Positions 1-9,468 are shown, counted from the stretch's first letter. The stretch: 64,000 nucleotides of DNA from Flammeovirga pacifica (GCF_000807855.2 NZ_JRYR02000002.1:1207429-1271428); one strand, 5' to 3'. Notes: generated by a model from the sequence alone, not told the origin. Numbers and translations are program-made.

Positions 1-362
1 CAAGTGATCAACCTTTACCTCCTACTGTTATAGGTATTACTTTACATAATAAGAAAGGGGAATCTAACCTGAATATTAAACAAGGATACTTCAGCTATTG
101 GGAGAAAATTGATCAGCATATGCTGGGTACAGGTATCGTTATTAATCCACATGTTATTTCTGATGCTCGTAGACATGAGGTTGATAAAAAAGATTTAAGT
201 CATTTATATGTTATCACTCAGCCAAACCAAAAAATAGTAGATTATTATGCTGGTTTTGGATGGGAAGGTAGTCAACAATTTCAGTCTAAAGAAGAATGGA
301 ATAGTTACTTAAACGACTTTGCAATAAAAACAAAGCATCCTCTACAAGTAACGGTAGAGTAA
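1..362 (+). CDS. DUF4861 family protein, C-terminal part (5' end outside window)
   Basis: The reading frame is open from base 3 to the stop at 360-362, so the gene begins before the window; the first ATG (120) is internal. The visible 119 residues end in a pattern I associate with DUF4861: a GTGIVINP segment, a YYAGFGWEGS segment and a final WNSYLNDFA helix. DUF4861 proteins are secreted proteins usually found in pectin or other polysaccharide utilisation loci; their biochemical role is poorly defined. A GH127 gene lies convergently downstream, which fits a carbohydrate context. The family call is from memory of the motif pattern and the N-terminus is not visible. Confidence 0.65.
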   Translation, partial: SDQPLPPTVIGITLHNKKGESNLNIKQGYFSYWEKIDQHMLGTGIVINPHVISDARRHEVDKKDLSHLYVITQPNQKIVDYYAGFGWEGSQQFQSKEEWNSYLNDFAIKTKHPLQVTVE

Positions 363-599
363 ATCAAACATATTTAGTAGAACGAAAATTTATATAGTTG
401 TATACACTCTAAAAGGATTTATTGGATAAATAAACCATTTTAGAAAATTTGCTGAGTTATTAAGTACTAGAATGGACTTTAAGTTATATTCTAGTACTTT
501 CTTATTTAGCATGAAATTATGATAAGTACATTCGAAAGGAAGAGTAATATCTATTATAACAGCTTATGACGGTATTTTTTCTTACCATCTACTTCACAA

Positions 600-637
600 A
601 AAAAGGTTGTCTCTTTTAATTATGAGACAACCTTTTT
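600..637. terminator. Bidirectional intrinsic terminator
   Basis: A 14-bp perfect stem (600-613 with 624-637, core AAAGGTTGTCTC) closes a 10-nt loop, with A-rich sequence on one side and T-rich on the other. It lies between the convergent DUF4861 and GH127 genes, 23 bp past the GH127 stop. The 238 bp between 362 and 600 show no other supported feature. Confidence 0.8.
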
Positions 638-660
638 ATAAATATTTATATTGATGACGA

Positions 661-2673
661 TTACCAAACAATTGGTACCCAAACAGTCATTTCTGCGTCC
701 CCTCTATTTGCCCATGCAAAGTAAGGAACAAGTTTAGCAGAGTAGTCTACAAAAGTCTTAGAAGATAGTTCGTTATACATCTCTGTTTTATTCGTTTTTC
801 TTATCTTCATTGTACCATTAATAGTAGTTACGCCACCCAATAAGTTAGGATCGTAAGTAGCTGTAAAATTAGACTTCACTGGTAAATATACATCAAGAAT
901 TGAAGTCTCTTTTGGTAGATCTGGCGATTCAACACAATATACCACAGGACCTCTTTTGATAGCCGCTTGGTTTCTCACTTCTTCAATTAGAGGATTACCT
1001 TCCAATAGTTTAATATCCATTGGTAATTCTAAGCTAATCTCATCTCCTTTTTTCCACTTTCTTTCAATTGTAGCATATTGACCTGCAACTACTTCAGTGT
1101 CAACATTCTTACCATTTACTTTTAATGTAGCTCCTTTTGCCCATTCTGGAATACGCATTTGTATATCAAAAGGTGTTTTCTTGGCTTTATTGACTGTTAC
1201 ACTAATTGATCCCTGCCAAGGATACTGCGTCTTTTGTGTCAATTCTACTACCGAACCGTCCAACATTTTTGTCTTTAATTCGTTTCCACCGTAAAGGTTG
1301 ACAGCTACACCATTTTTAGTTAAGCTATAGGCCCATCCAGAAACTTTAGCAATTGTACGAACTAAGTTAGGAGGACAGCAGAAGCATTTAATATAAGGTT
1401 TACGTGAAACAAATTCTGTATTATTTTTGGGTTTATATCCCAGTTTACATGCTCTTAAAGGATTGGCATAGAAATATTCTTTTCCTTCAATACTAATACC
1501 TGATAAAGCACTATTAAATAATACCAACTCCATAATATCACCGTACTTTGCCTCACCATGTAACCCCAACATTCTATAATTGAACATAGCGTTACAGATA
1601 TTAGCACAAGTCTCATTATAAGCCGATAAGTTAGGCATCATGTATTCCTGTAAAAAGCCTTCATGAATCATATCTACATGAGATGAAACCCCATGGTGAG
1701 TTTGACCACAAGCACCTGTTACATACATCTTTTTATTTACTACATCACCCCACAAACGATCCAATGCATTTATTAATGCTTTCTCTCCCGTTTCAGCATA
1801 TACATCCGCCGCACCTGCATAGAAATACAAAGCCAAAACTGCGTGTCCTTCTGCTGTTTTTTCTTTTCTAAGTGGAGTTCTCTCTTGCACCATATCGCCA
1901 ATAAATTTATAATTAGCGACTGCGTCCGGCCAAATTTTAGACTTACCTCTTAAGTTGATAAAATGCTCTGCTAATTCTAAATAACGTTGATCTTTTGTTG
2001 TTCTATACAATTCTACCAAACCCATAATTTGTGTTTGATTAAACCCAAAACGCATCAGTTCTTTTGGTGTTTCAGGTAAAAATTGTTCGTATAAGAAGTC
2101 AGCATGCTTGATAGCAATATCTAAGAAATTAGTTTTACCCGTAACACGTTCGTAAATACAAGCACTTGTCATTAAATGACCCGCATTGTACATTTCGTGA
2201 TACTGACGGTTACCAAATCTTTCCTTATCAGTAATTTGAACCTGAGTCTGAAGATACCCATCTTCTGCTTGGGCTTTACCAATAATATCAATGTATTCCT
2301 CTAAAGTAGAAATCAGCTTTTCATCTCCATTTTGAGCATACATATACATCATGGCCTCCATGTATTTATAAAAATCACCGTCGTGCCATTTCATGCCTTT
2401 ATGCTCCCCTTCTTTCATGCCTGCTGCAATTTTAAAATTGTTCAGAGCATGACCAACATCTCCTGTTAATACTTCGCCCATATAAGGAATCATCGCTTCC
2501 TCACAAACTTTAAATTTGTCTGCCCAAAAACCCTCTGTCCATTTACAGTCACCAATATTGATACTCTTAAAAACAACATGCTCGCTGTCTTTATTATTCA
2601 TGATTCCTTTTTCCTGTGCAAACAGTGGTTGAAGTAAAAGTACTCCAAATAAAAAGCTAACTAATTTCTTCAT
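661..2673 (-). CDS. GH127 (DUF1680) glycoside hydrolase, beta-L-arabinofuranosidase-like
   Basis: A 670-residue exported enzyme with a signal peptide ending near LFAQ (residue 20). The body is an (alpha/alpha)6-barrel glycosidase of family GH127, which removes terminal beta-L-arabinofuranose; some marine GH127 members instead act on 3,6-anhydro-D-galactose of carrageenan. The residues expected from the Bifidobacterium enzyme HypBA1 are present with matching spacing: acid/base E338, zinc ligands E354, C356 and C433, and nucleophile C432 within CFCCPPN (430-436). This points to the cysteine-based retaining mechanism. The family call is firm, the substrate is not. It appears to be a single-gene unit with a terminator at 600-637 and two palindromes upstream. 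Confidence 0.9.
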   Translation of the reverse strand: MKKLVSFLFGVLLLQPLFAQEKGIMNNKDSEHVVFKSINIGDCKWTEGFWADKFKVCEEAMIPYMGEVLTGDVGHALNNFKIAAGMKEGEHKGMKWHDGDFYKYMEAMMYMYAQNGDEKLISTLEEYIDIIGKAQAEDGYLQTQVQITDKERFGNRQYHEMYNAGHLMTSACIYERVTGKTNFLDIAIKHADFLYEQFLPETPKELMRFGFNQTQIMGLVELYRTTKDQRYLELAEHFINLRGKSKIWPDAVANYKFIGDMVQERTPLRKEKTAEGHAVLALYFYAGAADVYAETGEKALINALDRLWGDVVNKKMYVTGACGQTHHGVSSHVDMIHEGFLQEYMMPNLSAYNETCANICNAMFNYRMLGLHGEAKYGDIMELVLFNSALSGISIEGKEYFYANPLRACKLGYKPKNNTEFVSRKPYIKCFCCPPNLVRTIAKVSGWAYSLTKNGVAVNLYGGNELKTKMLDGSVVELTQKTQYPWQGSISVTVNKAKKTPFDIQMRIPEWAKGATLKVNGKNVDTEVVAGQYATIERKWKKGDEISLELPMDIKLLEGNPLIEEVRNQAAIKRGPVVYCVESPDLPKETSILDVYLPVKSNFTATYDPNLLGGVTTINGTMKIRKTNKTEMYNELSSKTFVDYSAKLVPYFAWANRGDAEMTVWVPIVW

Positions 2674-2690
2674 TTCATTTATTGTTTAGT

Positions 2691-2742
2691 ATCCCAATGG
2701 GATTAAAAAAGTTATATCAATCGTATTTTCAGAAATTTCTGA
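2691..2742 (-). promoter_or_regulatory. Palindromes in the GH127 promoter region
   Basis: Two perfect inverted repeats lie upstream of the GH127 start: TCAGAAATTTCTGA (2729-2742) and ATCCCA-A-TGGGAT (2691-2703). Between them, on the minus strand, TACGATTG (2725-2718) is one mismatch from the Bacteroidota -7 box TAnnTTTG. No good -33 TTTG is visible. The 14-bp palindrome would lie between -33 and -7 and the second near the transcription start, as operators would. Function is inferred. Confidence 0.35.
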
Positions 2743-2955
2743 TTTACATGATATCATTACCAATTTCAGTAGTCATTACTCCATGTTGGTGATACACAAA
2801 ATTATTTACACCTAAGATCAATAAAGTACTTGTCAGTAAAAAAATCCTTTCTGTGAGTATTTCTAATGACGCAGGGATACTTTTTTAGTCTCTAAACTAC
2901 CTTTATAATCAAATGATTGAATTTTTATCTCCGATTACCCCCATATTCTCTGGGT

Positions 2956-2995
2956 AAATAAAAATAGGTCCAGCAATAATTTGTGGACCTAGTTT
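2956..2995 (-). terminator. Intrinsic terminator of the TPR gene
   Basis: Stem TAGGTCCA (2965-2972) pairs with TGGACCTA (2984-2991); in the minus direction it is followed by a T-rich run (TTTTTATTTA). It lies about 40 bp past the stop of the TPR gene. Confidence 0.7.
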
Positions 2996-3028
2996 TTGTC
3001 TTTTTATGTTTAATTCAGGTCTTCCCTC

Positions 3029-4336
3029 TTATTTTGATTCAACCTTATTCAACCATAGTTCTATTGCATCCATTTGATTTTGTGAAGTGCAATTTTTTTT
3101 CGCTTCTAGTAAATACTTTTTTGCTTTCACATGGTCGTTTTTAAAAAAATAAGTTGCTCCAAGATTAGTAAGAGTTATATCATCTTTAGCATTTATTTTT
3201 AGTACTTTTTCAAACGTACTAATAGCTTCTTCATATTTCCCCAGTTGTAAGTTTACTGTTCCTATATTCGCTAATATTTTTACTTTTAACTCCTCTGAAT
3301 TAATAATTGATTCTGCTTTTTCATAGGCCTCAAGAGCTAAATTCATGTCTTGATTTGCATAACAGTAATTACCTACATCTAAGGTATATTCGACCGCTTT
3401 AATTCTAACTAATTGATCTAAATTCTTTCTATGCTGAATCGTATCACCAGCCATTAAAGAGTTCATACTTTTTAAAAAATAGAATTTACCTTGGTTTGAC
3501 TTATCCACTTTGATTTCATCTAAGATCAAATTTACCTCTTTGTAACTATTGTATTCATAAAACTGATTAGCCAAACTCAACAAGGTATTATTTCTACCTT
3601 TTAATTCAGTAAATAAATATTCTCTATATGCATTATCCCTAAAACTTGGAACACCAATCATTGTGTTATTAAGTAAGAGCGTAACTTCTTTGCAAGAGAT
3701 TTGAATAAAGTTTTGATAGGTACTATTTGTATTTTTTAAACACATTTTCATGCACTCAATCAAGTTATCAGAAGCCTTTTTATTCTCTCCTTTTTGATAA
3801 TATCCAAAAGTCAAATTATTGTAAGGTTCTGGATAAGTATTATCTTCCTTTATGGCTGTTTGAGCAAAAGCAATTCCTTTATCAATCTCTCCATTTTGGA
3901 TGTAAATCATTGAAAGATAATTGTGTGCAATTGGGTTATTACTTTTTAATTCTAATGATTTTTGGAAATAAGTCACAGCAGGTTTTAAATTAATTGAAGG
4001 AATTTGATTTTTAATAATTCCCATTAAATTATTGATTGAATAATCCTCTTCATCATAATTTTTTTTGAGTAACTTTTCTAATGTCTCATAATTACCATTT
4101 TTAAATTGATGGTAATAATCGGATTTTTGATAGTATACATCGTAATCATAGTTATTGTGATTACATATGGAAGATAAAAATAGGTAATCAATATTTGAGT
4201 TCCCTAGTTCTTCTCCTATTCTACTCGCTGTTGTGAAATCGGCTTTTTTATAGCTTTCCCAGAATTTTTTTTCAGATTTCGCAAAAATATTGATTGACAA
4301 AATCAAAAATCCTATTAGTAATATTCTTTGTTTCAT
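3029..4336 (-). CDS. Secreted tetratricopeptide-repeat protein
   Basis: 435 residues with a short signal peptide (MKQRILLIGFLILSINIFAKS). The rest is alpha-helical with TPR-like units, clearest at about 110-195 (NPIAHNYLSMIYIQNGEIDKG) and 325-425 (ILANIGTVNLQLGKYEEAIS and ITLTNLGATYFFKNDHVKAK). TPR proteins are scaffolds, so no enzymatic role can be assigned. There is no lipobox or membrane anchor, so a periplasmic location is likely. It is preceded by copy A of the recurrent leader module and followed by its own terminator, so it looks like a monocistronic accessory gene. Confidence 0.8.
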   Translation of the reverse strand: MKQRILLIGFLILSINIFAKSEKKFWESYKKADFTTASRIGEELGNSNIDYLFLSSICNHNNYDYDVYYQKSDYYHQFKNGNYETLEKLLKKNYDEEDYSINNLMGIIKNQIPSINLKPAVTYFQKSLELKSNNPIAHNYLSMIYIQNGEIDKGIAFAQTAIKEDNTYPEPYNNLTFGYYQKGENKKASDNLIECMKMCLKNTNSTYQNFIQISCKEVTLLLNNTMIGVPSFRDNAYREYLFTELKGRNNTLLSLANQFYEYNSYKEVNLILDEIKVDKSNQGKFYFLKSMNSLMAGDTIQHRKNLDQLVRIKAVEYTLDVGNYCYANQDMNLALEAYEKAESIINSEELKVKILANIGTVNLQLGKYEEAISTFEKVLKINAKDDITLTNLGATYFFKNDHVKAKKYLLEAKKNCTSQNQMDAIELWLNKVESK

Positions 4337-4380
4337 TTTAGTTTGCTTATGACTTAAATAAGTCCATCTTTTCTATCAAA

Positions 4381-4445
4381 AAATAATTATTACACACCTG
4401 TTTAGAAAATAATTTGCTTCGTCTATGTGATAATAAGATTACAAT
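4381..4445 (-). promoter_or_regulatory. Recurrent promoter/leader module, copy A (TPR gene)
   Basis: Read on the minus strand, a -7-like TAATCTTA (4441-4434) is followed by a leader with AGCAAATTATTTTCTAAACA and then GGTGTGT. The same order occurs at copies B, C and D before unrelated genes. This copy is the most diverged and its -33 element is not clear. Confidence 0.45.
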
Positions 4446-4489
4446 TTATGAATTTAAACTTTGTCATCACAGATGGGTTTTATCTAAAG

Positions 4490-5632
4490 TCATTGTTCGT
4501 AATTTTTTATTCTAGTCATATTGAATTCTGCTAATGTCATATCAAGCCCAATGTGCTTAATGACTTTAAGATTATCTACTTTTAACTCTTTACTTTTGAA
4601 GATTTCATACACTTGATTTTCTAAATCCTCTTTCATAAAAAGGTAACTAGGTCTAATAATGATTTCTAAATTTGTTGTTCCGTTGATGATCTTAAAATTA
4701 ATTCCTTCAATTTCTGCGACACCCTCAATTCCCTTAATTTCAATAATCATGTTTTCAATAATTGACGTATTATCATCTAAAATAGTTTGATGTTGTTGGG
4801 TTTGAGTTTCAAAATCAACTGTTTCCGTGGTTGCATTTGACCTTGAATTCACATTCAGAATGATAGACAGTGTAATAATTCCAAAAGCAATAAAGTAAAA
4901 AGCTTTTAGCTTCTTAATGGAGTAGTTGAAATTGGTCTCATCACGATTTTCAGGTTTTACAAAAGACTTAGTGATCAAATCATGGAAACTTCTTCTAAGC
5001 TCTTTGTCTGTAATCATAAAATAAACAATACCTACATAATAAGTATATTTCAAACCGTCTAGCACACCAAAAGAGTTAAAAGACAAATAATTCAAAATTT
5101 TGAAAACAAAAAATGGGGAAATTAAAAGACTATATCTGATGAATGAATTGGTAAGTTTTAAAGGTTTCAAGTTATAATCTTTCACCTTTAATCCCATCAC
5201 CTTCTTACCTAATGTTCTTTTACCGATAGAACTATTAAAAACTGTAAAGTACCCGAGTATAATTACCAAACTTAGTATTGGTTCCCACGGTGCTTTAATC
5301 AACGGGGTCTCAATAAGTAAAAATCCAAAGAAATAACTTATTACAGAAAGAATTGATAAATCAATAAAAAGTGCAATTCCCCTTTTTGTTAAAGTAAAAT
5401 ATTCTTTCTCTTCTATGCTATTCTCTTCTTCAAATTGTTTTTCTTTTACTCGTGTTTCAATTAATTCAATCGTCTCTTTCTGGTCTTCAGAAAACTCCAA
5501 CTTTCGTTCTTGTAATATTTGACTTGCAGCTATTAATGCATCTTCAGTATAAGACTTAGGATTATTTATAATTTGTGCTAATTCGGAGTTGGCCTTCCCT
5601 TGAAATCTTCTGTAGAAGTTATTGTTTTTCAT
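4490..5632 (-). CDS. RDD family membrane protein
   Basis: 380 residues. Residues 1-80 are soluble and charged. From about residue 83 the sequence FTLTKRGIALFIDLSILSVI begins the RDD domain (R-x-x-A-x-x-I-D in helix 1), with membrane helices near 90-110, 118-135, 165-185 and 195-212, then a further helix near 244-262. The C-terminal 110 residues form a soluble domain. RDD proteins are integral membrane proteins; some are reported as Na+/H+ antiporters, but the function here is unknown. It is preceded by leader copy B. Confidence 0.8.
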   Translation of the reverse strand: MKNNNFYRRFQGKANSELAQIINNPKSYTEDALIAASQILQERKLEFSEDQKETIELIETRVKEKQFEEENSIEEKEYFTLTKRGIALFIDLSILSVISYFFGFLLIETPLIKAPWEPILSLVIILGYFTVFNSSIGKRTLGKKVMGLKVKDYNLKPLKLTNSFIRYSLLISPFFVFKILNYLSFNSFGVLDGLKYTYYVGIVYFMITDKELRRSFHDLITKSFVKPENRDETNFNYSIKKLKAFYFIAFGIITLSIILNVNSRSNATTETVDFETQTQQHQTILDDNTSIIENMIIEIKGIEGVAEIEGINFKIINGTTNLEIIIRPSYLFMKEDLENQVYEIFKSKELKVDNLKVIKHIGLDMTLAEFNMTRIKNYEQ

Positions 5633-5759
5633 AAGGTTTATATTTTTTCTTAAAAAAATTGGTTTCAGTTATTCATTTGATCGACCACTTTTTTTACAAT
5701 GTGTTTATATAATAGCTTTAATGTTCTGTCATTATATAAAAGAAACTTGATAACATTTG

Positions 5760-5854
5760 TGCATAAAAAATACTTCCAACAGTTTAAAAAATAGTTTGCT
5801 GTTTGATAGTAGAAAGACAAGCACAATTTAAAAGTAAAATTTTTGAATATCAAG
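5760..5854 (-). promoter_or_regulatory. Recurrent promoter/leader module, copy B (RDD gene)
   Basis: On the minus strand CTTG (5854-5851), a 20-nt spacer and TAAATTG (5830-5824) match the Bacteroidota -33/-7 promoter. The leader that follows carries CAGCAAACTATTTTTTAAAC and then GTTGGAAGTATTTTTTATGC, nearly the same as copy D. About 130 nt separate it from the RDD start codon. Confidence 0.55.
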
Positions 5855-5920
5855 ATTTAGATTTGATGAAACCAGGGCTTTAGTGGTTTTTTAATATTGC
5901 AATACACAAAATAATTTATT

Positions 5921-6415
5921 TTATTTTTGACCATATAATGCCATCACTCTTTTTATATCAGTCTGATTGTTTAGTTGGTAAAAAAAATTTAACTGCCATT
6001 TTTGAGTTCTTTCTGCTTGTTTACTTGTTACAGTATCCCAAATAGGATAAACTCTGAACCCACGTTTTCCTTCTTTTTTTTCTGTTGATATAATTCCTTT
6101 TTCAATAAGCACTGATTTTGGAAATACAAACTGACCAAATTCATATTCAGTCCTCACGTTTACTGTATAAAAATCTAGAAAATCATTTTCATCAAAAGGC
6201 GCAATAGTTTTTTCTTTATTTCGTTTCCAAAAGGTTACAAACTGCCCTACTTTCTTGGGTGTTATTTTGGCATTACGACTAATAATATGCCATTCATTTA
6301 ATTTAAACTGACATGCATAATAGTCTACACTTTCGGTCTCTAATGTAAAGTCTGAAATGCTTAATGAGCATTTATCATAAATCTCTTTTTCAATTAGTTT
6401 AATATTTTTGTCCAT
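5921..6415 (-). CDS. MepB-like family protein
   Basis: 164 residues, soluble, no signal peptide. The central part (FVTFWKRNKEKTIAPFDEND, then VRTEYEFGQFVFPKSVLIEKGI and GKRGFRVYP) matches the MepB family (PF08877) as I know it. MepB is named after the mepRAB multidrug operon of Staphylococcus but has no established biochemical role. Here it is a lone gene in a patchwork of accessory genes and is not next to an efflux pump. Length agrees with the family. Confidence 0.75.
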   Translation of the reverse strand: MDKNIKLIEKEIYDKCSLSISDFTLETESVDYYACQFKLNEWHIISRNAKITPKKVGQFVTFWKRNKEKTIAPFDENDFLDFYTVNVRTEYEFGQFVFPKSVLIEKGIISTEKKEGKRGFRVYPIWDTVTSKQAERTQKWQLNFFYQLNNQTDIKRVMALYGQK

Positions 6416-6486
6416 TTACACTATATATCAAAATTATCCCTTGAATAGAAACTTATTAAATTAATTGAGTGGGTTTACAAATTAAA

Positions 6487-7236
6487 CTAAACACATAAAC
6501 TATTTTCTACTCCTTCTTCAAATTCTATTACTCCTTGATGTATACAATCAAAGACTTCTTGACTTAAAGCACGAGCTCTTTCGTTATAAATTGGAGGCAT
6601 CACTTTTACTTTAGCATGGCTTTTCTTCTTACCCATTTGAAGATAAAAGTGTTTTAAGAAACTTACATCTCCCACCCAAGCATCGTTTTTATCTTCGTAC
6701 CAAAGTGTTATTGGAGTGACAGTAGTATTTAATTGAGAGGCTATAAGGAAACTACCACCTTTAAATTTTTGAGGAAAATGACTGTCACCTATACCTCCTT
6801 CTGGGAATAGAATAATACGTTTATCTTTTTCTAATCTTTCCTTGATATCATTCATAGTATTCAACCTAGAATTCATACTTCCTCTATCTACTAAAATAAT
6901 ATCCGCTAAACCTACAGCAAAGCTAAGAATTGGCCATTTACCTATATCACTTTTTGCAACTATACTAGAAGGATATAAAGCAAACAAGATTAGCACATCA
7001 ATGTAACTTCTATGATTTGCCATAATCAAACCTTTAGGATCTTGCTCCAATGTATTCTGAACAGATACATCAAATTTAAGAATCGATAAACATTTCTCTC
7101 CCCAATTCTTTCTTAGTTGGTGAGAAACCAAATCACGATCCTTTCCTAAAAGGATTTGAAAGTAACCCCAAAGCAAATAATAAATTGTGGCAATACTTAG
7201 TTTGAATAGTCGGTATGTAGCTCTTATATAATTCAT
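6487..7236 (-). CDS. PlsC-type lysophospholipid acyltransferase
   Basis: 249 residues. An N-terminal hydrophobic helix (about 12-30) precedes a PlsC/LPLAT domain with the catalytic motif NHRSYID (H75 and D80, the NHx4D box) and the acceptor-binding motif FPEGGIGD (E146, G147). Such enzymes transfer an acyl group to 1-acyl-glycerol-3-phosphate or a related lysolipid at the inner membrane. It is divergent from the MFS gene. Whether it makes phosphatidic acid or acylates an aminolipid, as some Bacteroidota homologues do, cannot be decided from the sequence. Confidence 0.85.
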   Translation of the reverse strand: MNYIRATYRLFKLSIATIYYLLWGYFQILLGKDRDLVSHQLRKNWGEKCLSILKFDVSVQNTLEQDPKGLIMANHRSYIDVLILFALYPSSIVAKSDIGKWPILSFAVGLADIILVDRGSMNSRLNTMNDIKERLEKDKRIILFPEGGIGDSHFPQKFKGGSFLIASQLNTTVTPITLWYEDKNDAWVGDVSFLKHFYLQMGKKKSHAKVKVMPPIYNERARALSQEVFDCIHQGVIEFEEGVENSLCV

Positions 7237-7324
7237 AATTGTTAAAAGTAAAACAATACTATTCTAAGTTGCAAAAATATTTTCTTAAAGATCTGAAATA
7301 TTTAAAATTTATAGCAGAATTTTA

Positions 7325-7356
7325 TTTGTTCAAACAAACAAATACAACTACATTCG
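7325..7356 (+). promoter_or_regulatory. Bacteroidota-type promoter of the MFS gene
   Basis: TTTG (7325-7328), a 20-nt spacer and TACATTCG (7349-7356, consensus TAnnTTTG) put the transcription start near 7362. This decides the start codon of the next gene, because an upstream in-frame ATG at 7239 would not be transcribed from here. Confidence 0.55.
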
Positions 7357-7385
7357 TACTTATCAATCAACAACTTTTACATTTA

Positions 7386-8546
7386 ATGCAAAATAAACTC
7401 ATCCTTCCTCTTATTGTTATCTCTCAATTTTGTTGTACTTCGTTATGGTTTGCTAGCAATGCAGTAATGGGTGATCTTGTGAATGACCTTCAGCTTGAAC
7501 CTTCCGCCTTAGGAAGTCTCACATCTGTGGTACAGCTAGGGTTTATTTTCGGAACATTAGTCTTTGCACTTTTTACAATCACCGACCGTTTTTCTCCTTC
7601 AAAAGTATTCTTTGTTTCTGCATTTTTAGGGGGACTCTTTAACTTAGGTATTATCTGGGACGGACATTCATTACTTTCTATTATGTCAATCCGCTTTTTT
7701 ACAGGCTTTTTTTTGTCGGGTATTTACCCAGTGGGGATGAAAATTGCGGCAGATTATTATGAAAAAGGTTTAGGAAAGTCCTTATCATTTTTAGTGGGTG
7801 CATTAGTTTTGGGCACAGCATTCCCCCATTTATTAAAGGTACTAACCCATTCATTTCCCTGGCAATATGTAATTGTAGCTACTTCTTTTTTAGCAATCAC
7901 TGGTGCTTTCTTGATGTTGCTTTTTGCTGCTGATGGTCCTTTTAGAAAATCTTCTTCTCAATTTAATAGTAAAGCGATACTTATCATTTTTAGAAATAAA
8001 ACATTCAAATCCTCTGCTTTTGGCTATTTTGGTCATATGTGGGAATTGTATACTTTCTGGGCATTTGTTCCAATAATGTTGAGCGCCTATTCCTCCAATC
8101 ATCAATTAAATATTAATGTACCTCTTTTCTCTTTTCTTATAATTGGTGTTGGAAGTATTGCTTGTGTTATCGGAGGTTATTTATCCAATAAATACGGTGT
8201 CAAGAAAATTGCCCAATGGTCATTATTCTTATCTTGTATATGTTGTTTGATATCGCCCATTTTGTTTCAGTCTCCCTCAGCTCCTTTATTTCTTCTGTTT
8301 TTATTTCTTTGGGGAATGTTTGTTATTGCCGACTCTCCATTGTTCTCTACCCTTGTTGCTCAAAATGCACCAGCAGAATTAAAAGGGACCGCTTTAACGA
8401 TAGTCAATTGTCTTGGTTTTAGTATTACAATCATCAGCATTCAGCTAATCAGTGTTTTACAAGAGTTGATTACACCCACTTATTTATTTACTTTTTTAAG
8501 CATCGGACCTATCATAGGATTATTATTTCTTCAAAAAAATAAGTGA
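7386..8546 (+). CDS. MFS transporter
   Basis: 386 residues from the ATG at 7386; an in-frame ATG at 7239 was rejected because it lies before the promoter, touches the divergent gene and adds a non-membrane tail. The protein has about 12 hydrophobic helices. Helix 1 begins ILPLIVISQFCCTSLWFASN, and the region after helix 2 (GSLTSVVQLGFIFGTLVFAL to ITDRFSPSKVFF) resembles the CynX/NimT-like branch of the major facilitator superfamily. The loop LSNKYGVKKIAQ corresponds to the MFS motif A-like loop of the second half. The substrate cannot be told. It appears monocistronic. Confidence 0.85.
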   Translation: MQNKLILPLIVISQFCCTSLWFASNAVMGDLVNDLQLEPSALGSLTSVVQLGFIFGTLVFALFTITDRFSPSKVFFVSAFLGGLFNLGIIWDGHSLLSIMSIRFFTGFFLSGIYPVGMKIAADYYEKGLGKSLSFLVGALVLGTAFPHLLKVLTHSFPWQYVIVATSFLAITGAFLMLLFAADGPFRKSSSQFNSKAILIIFRNKTFKSSAFGYFGHMWELYTFWAFVPIMLSAYSSNHQLNINVPLFSFLIIGVGSIACVIGGYLSNKYGVKKIAQWSLFLSCICCLISPILFQSPSAPLFLLFLFLWGMFVIADSPLFSTLVAQNAPAELKGTALTIVNCLGFSITIISIQLISVLQELITPTYLFTFLSIGPIIGLLFLQKNK

Positions 8547-8616
8547 AATTAATAATAGCTTATCATGTTTTTTACTATTTTAGATTAACTTTTTAAAAAA
8601 CCAATAAAAAAATATC

Positions 8617-9453
8617 ATGGATGTATTCCAAGGTAACCAAAAACTAGAAGAAGCAATCTTTTCAGGCATGGACTATGCCCTCTATTCTCGACATGATCTT
8701 GAAGTACCATTTGTGCCTTTCATGATGCTCTATAAAAATGGGCAATCTAAACTTGTGAGAGTTGCTGTTGAAGGAAATCCTTTAGAAGCCTTTTCTTCTA
8801 CTCTAAGAAATGACGATGAACAATACGATCAAATCATAATGTGCCTAGAAGGTAAAGTACCTTTTGAGGAGACCAAACATGATGCGATTATTGTGAAAGG
8901 ATATGACACTAGTTCTCCAAATGGAATTATGTTTATTCAAAGATTTAAGGGTTTAGAGTTAGGAGAACCTTTTCAAAAACTAGGTAATCCCACTCTAGTA
9001 AGTAAAGAGGAGCCACTTCCTGTTCAACTTATAAAAAGAGATACCTTCAAAGAGATTGATCAACCCTATCTATCCGGTATATCAAGAGTAAATGGAGACA
9101 AACAAATCATCAAAGAATTGTTTGCAGGACATTACAATGCTTCTACACTATCAAATCATCTTTTTGAAGTGGTCTTAGATATATTTGAAGCTGCCGATAA
9201 TGATTTTTCAGGAGAGATTATCATTAATATTATCCCTAATAGTATAGAAGAAAATGCCTTTTCAGATTTTATATTCAGCTTACTAGTTAGTGATATCCGA
9301 GAAAATCCGATTATAAAAGGTTGGGAAATTGCTAGTGGTAATATTGCATTAATAGACATAAAATATGTAATAGAATCCGCTGATGATAAAGTGAATACTA
9401 TTACAAATATTAATGATAATAAAGCTGCTACAGCTTGGTGGAAATTCTGGTAA
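8617..9453 (+). CDS. Hypothetical cytoplasmic protein
   Basis: 278 residues, acidic, with no signal peptide or membrane segment; not recognised. It reads as mixed alpha/beta with two halves: about 1-125 (MDVFQGNQKLEEAIFSGMDY to GIMFIQRFKG) and about 160-265. It ends with an aromatic tail, TAWWKFW. The first half, with a conserved-looking FMMLYKNGQSKLVR strand, could be a small-molecule or protein-binding fold, but no family is claimed. Fifteen base pairs separate it from the following lipoprotein gene, so the two probably share a transcript that ends at the terminator at 9861-9900. Confidence 0.75.
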   Translation: MDVFQGNQKLEEAIFSGMDYALYSRHDLEVPFVPFMMLYKNGQSKLVRVAVEGNPLEAFSSTLRNDDEQYDQIIMCLEGKVPFEETKHDAIIVKGYDTSSPNGIMFIQRFKGLELGEPFQKLGNPTLVSKEEPLPVQLIKRDTFKEIDQPYLSGISRVNGDKQIIKELFAGHYNASTLSNHLFEVVLDIFEAADNDFSGEIIINIIPNSIEENAFSDFIFSLLVSDIRENPIIKGWEIASGNIALIDIKYVIESADDKVNTITNINDNKAATAWWKFW

Positions 9454-9468
9454 AATCAATTATACAAA

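Larger units (their letters stand above)
2674..3028. other. Intergenic region between GH127 and TPR genes
   Basis: This 355-bp AT-rich stretch holds the GH127 promoter region with two palindromes (2691-2742) and the terminator of the TPR gene (2956-2995). No ORF with coding character was seen on either strand. Confidence 0.6.

Noticed and set aside
5665-5853. 62-codon minus-strand ORF rich in F, Y, N and K
   Set aside because: It covers leader copy B, including its promoter boxes, and its composition is that of translated AT-rich noncoding DNA.
7239-7385. Upstream in-frame extension of the MFS gene
   Set aside because: It would start 2 bp from the divergent gene and before the predicted promoter; the added residues are not part of an MFS fold.
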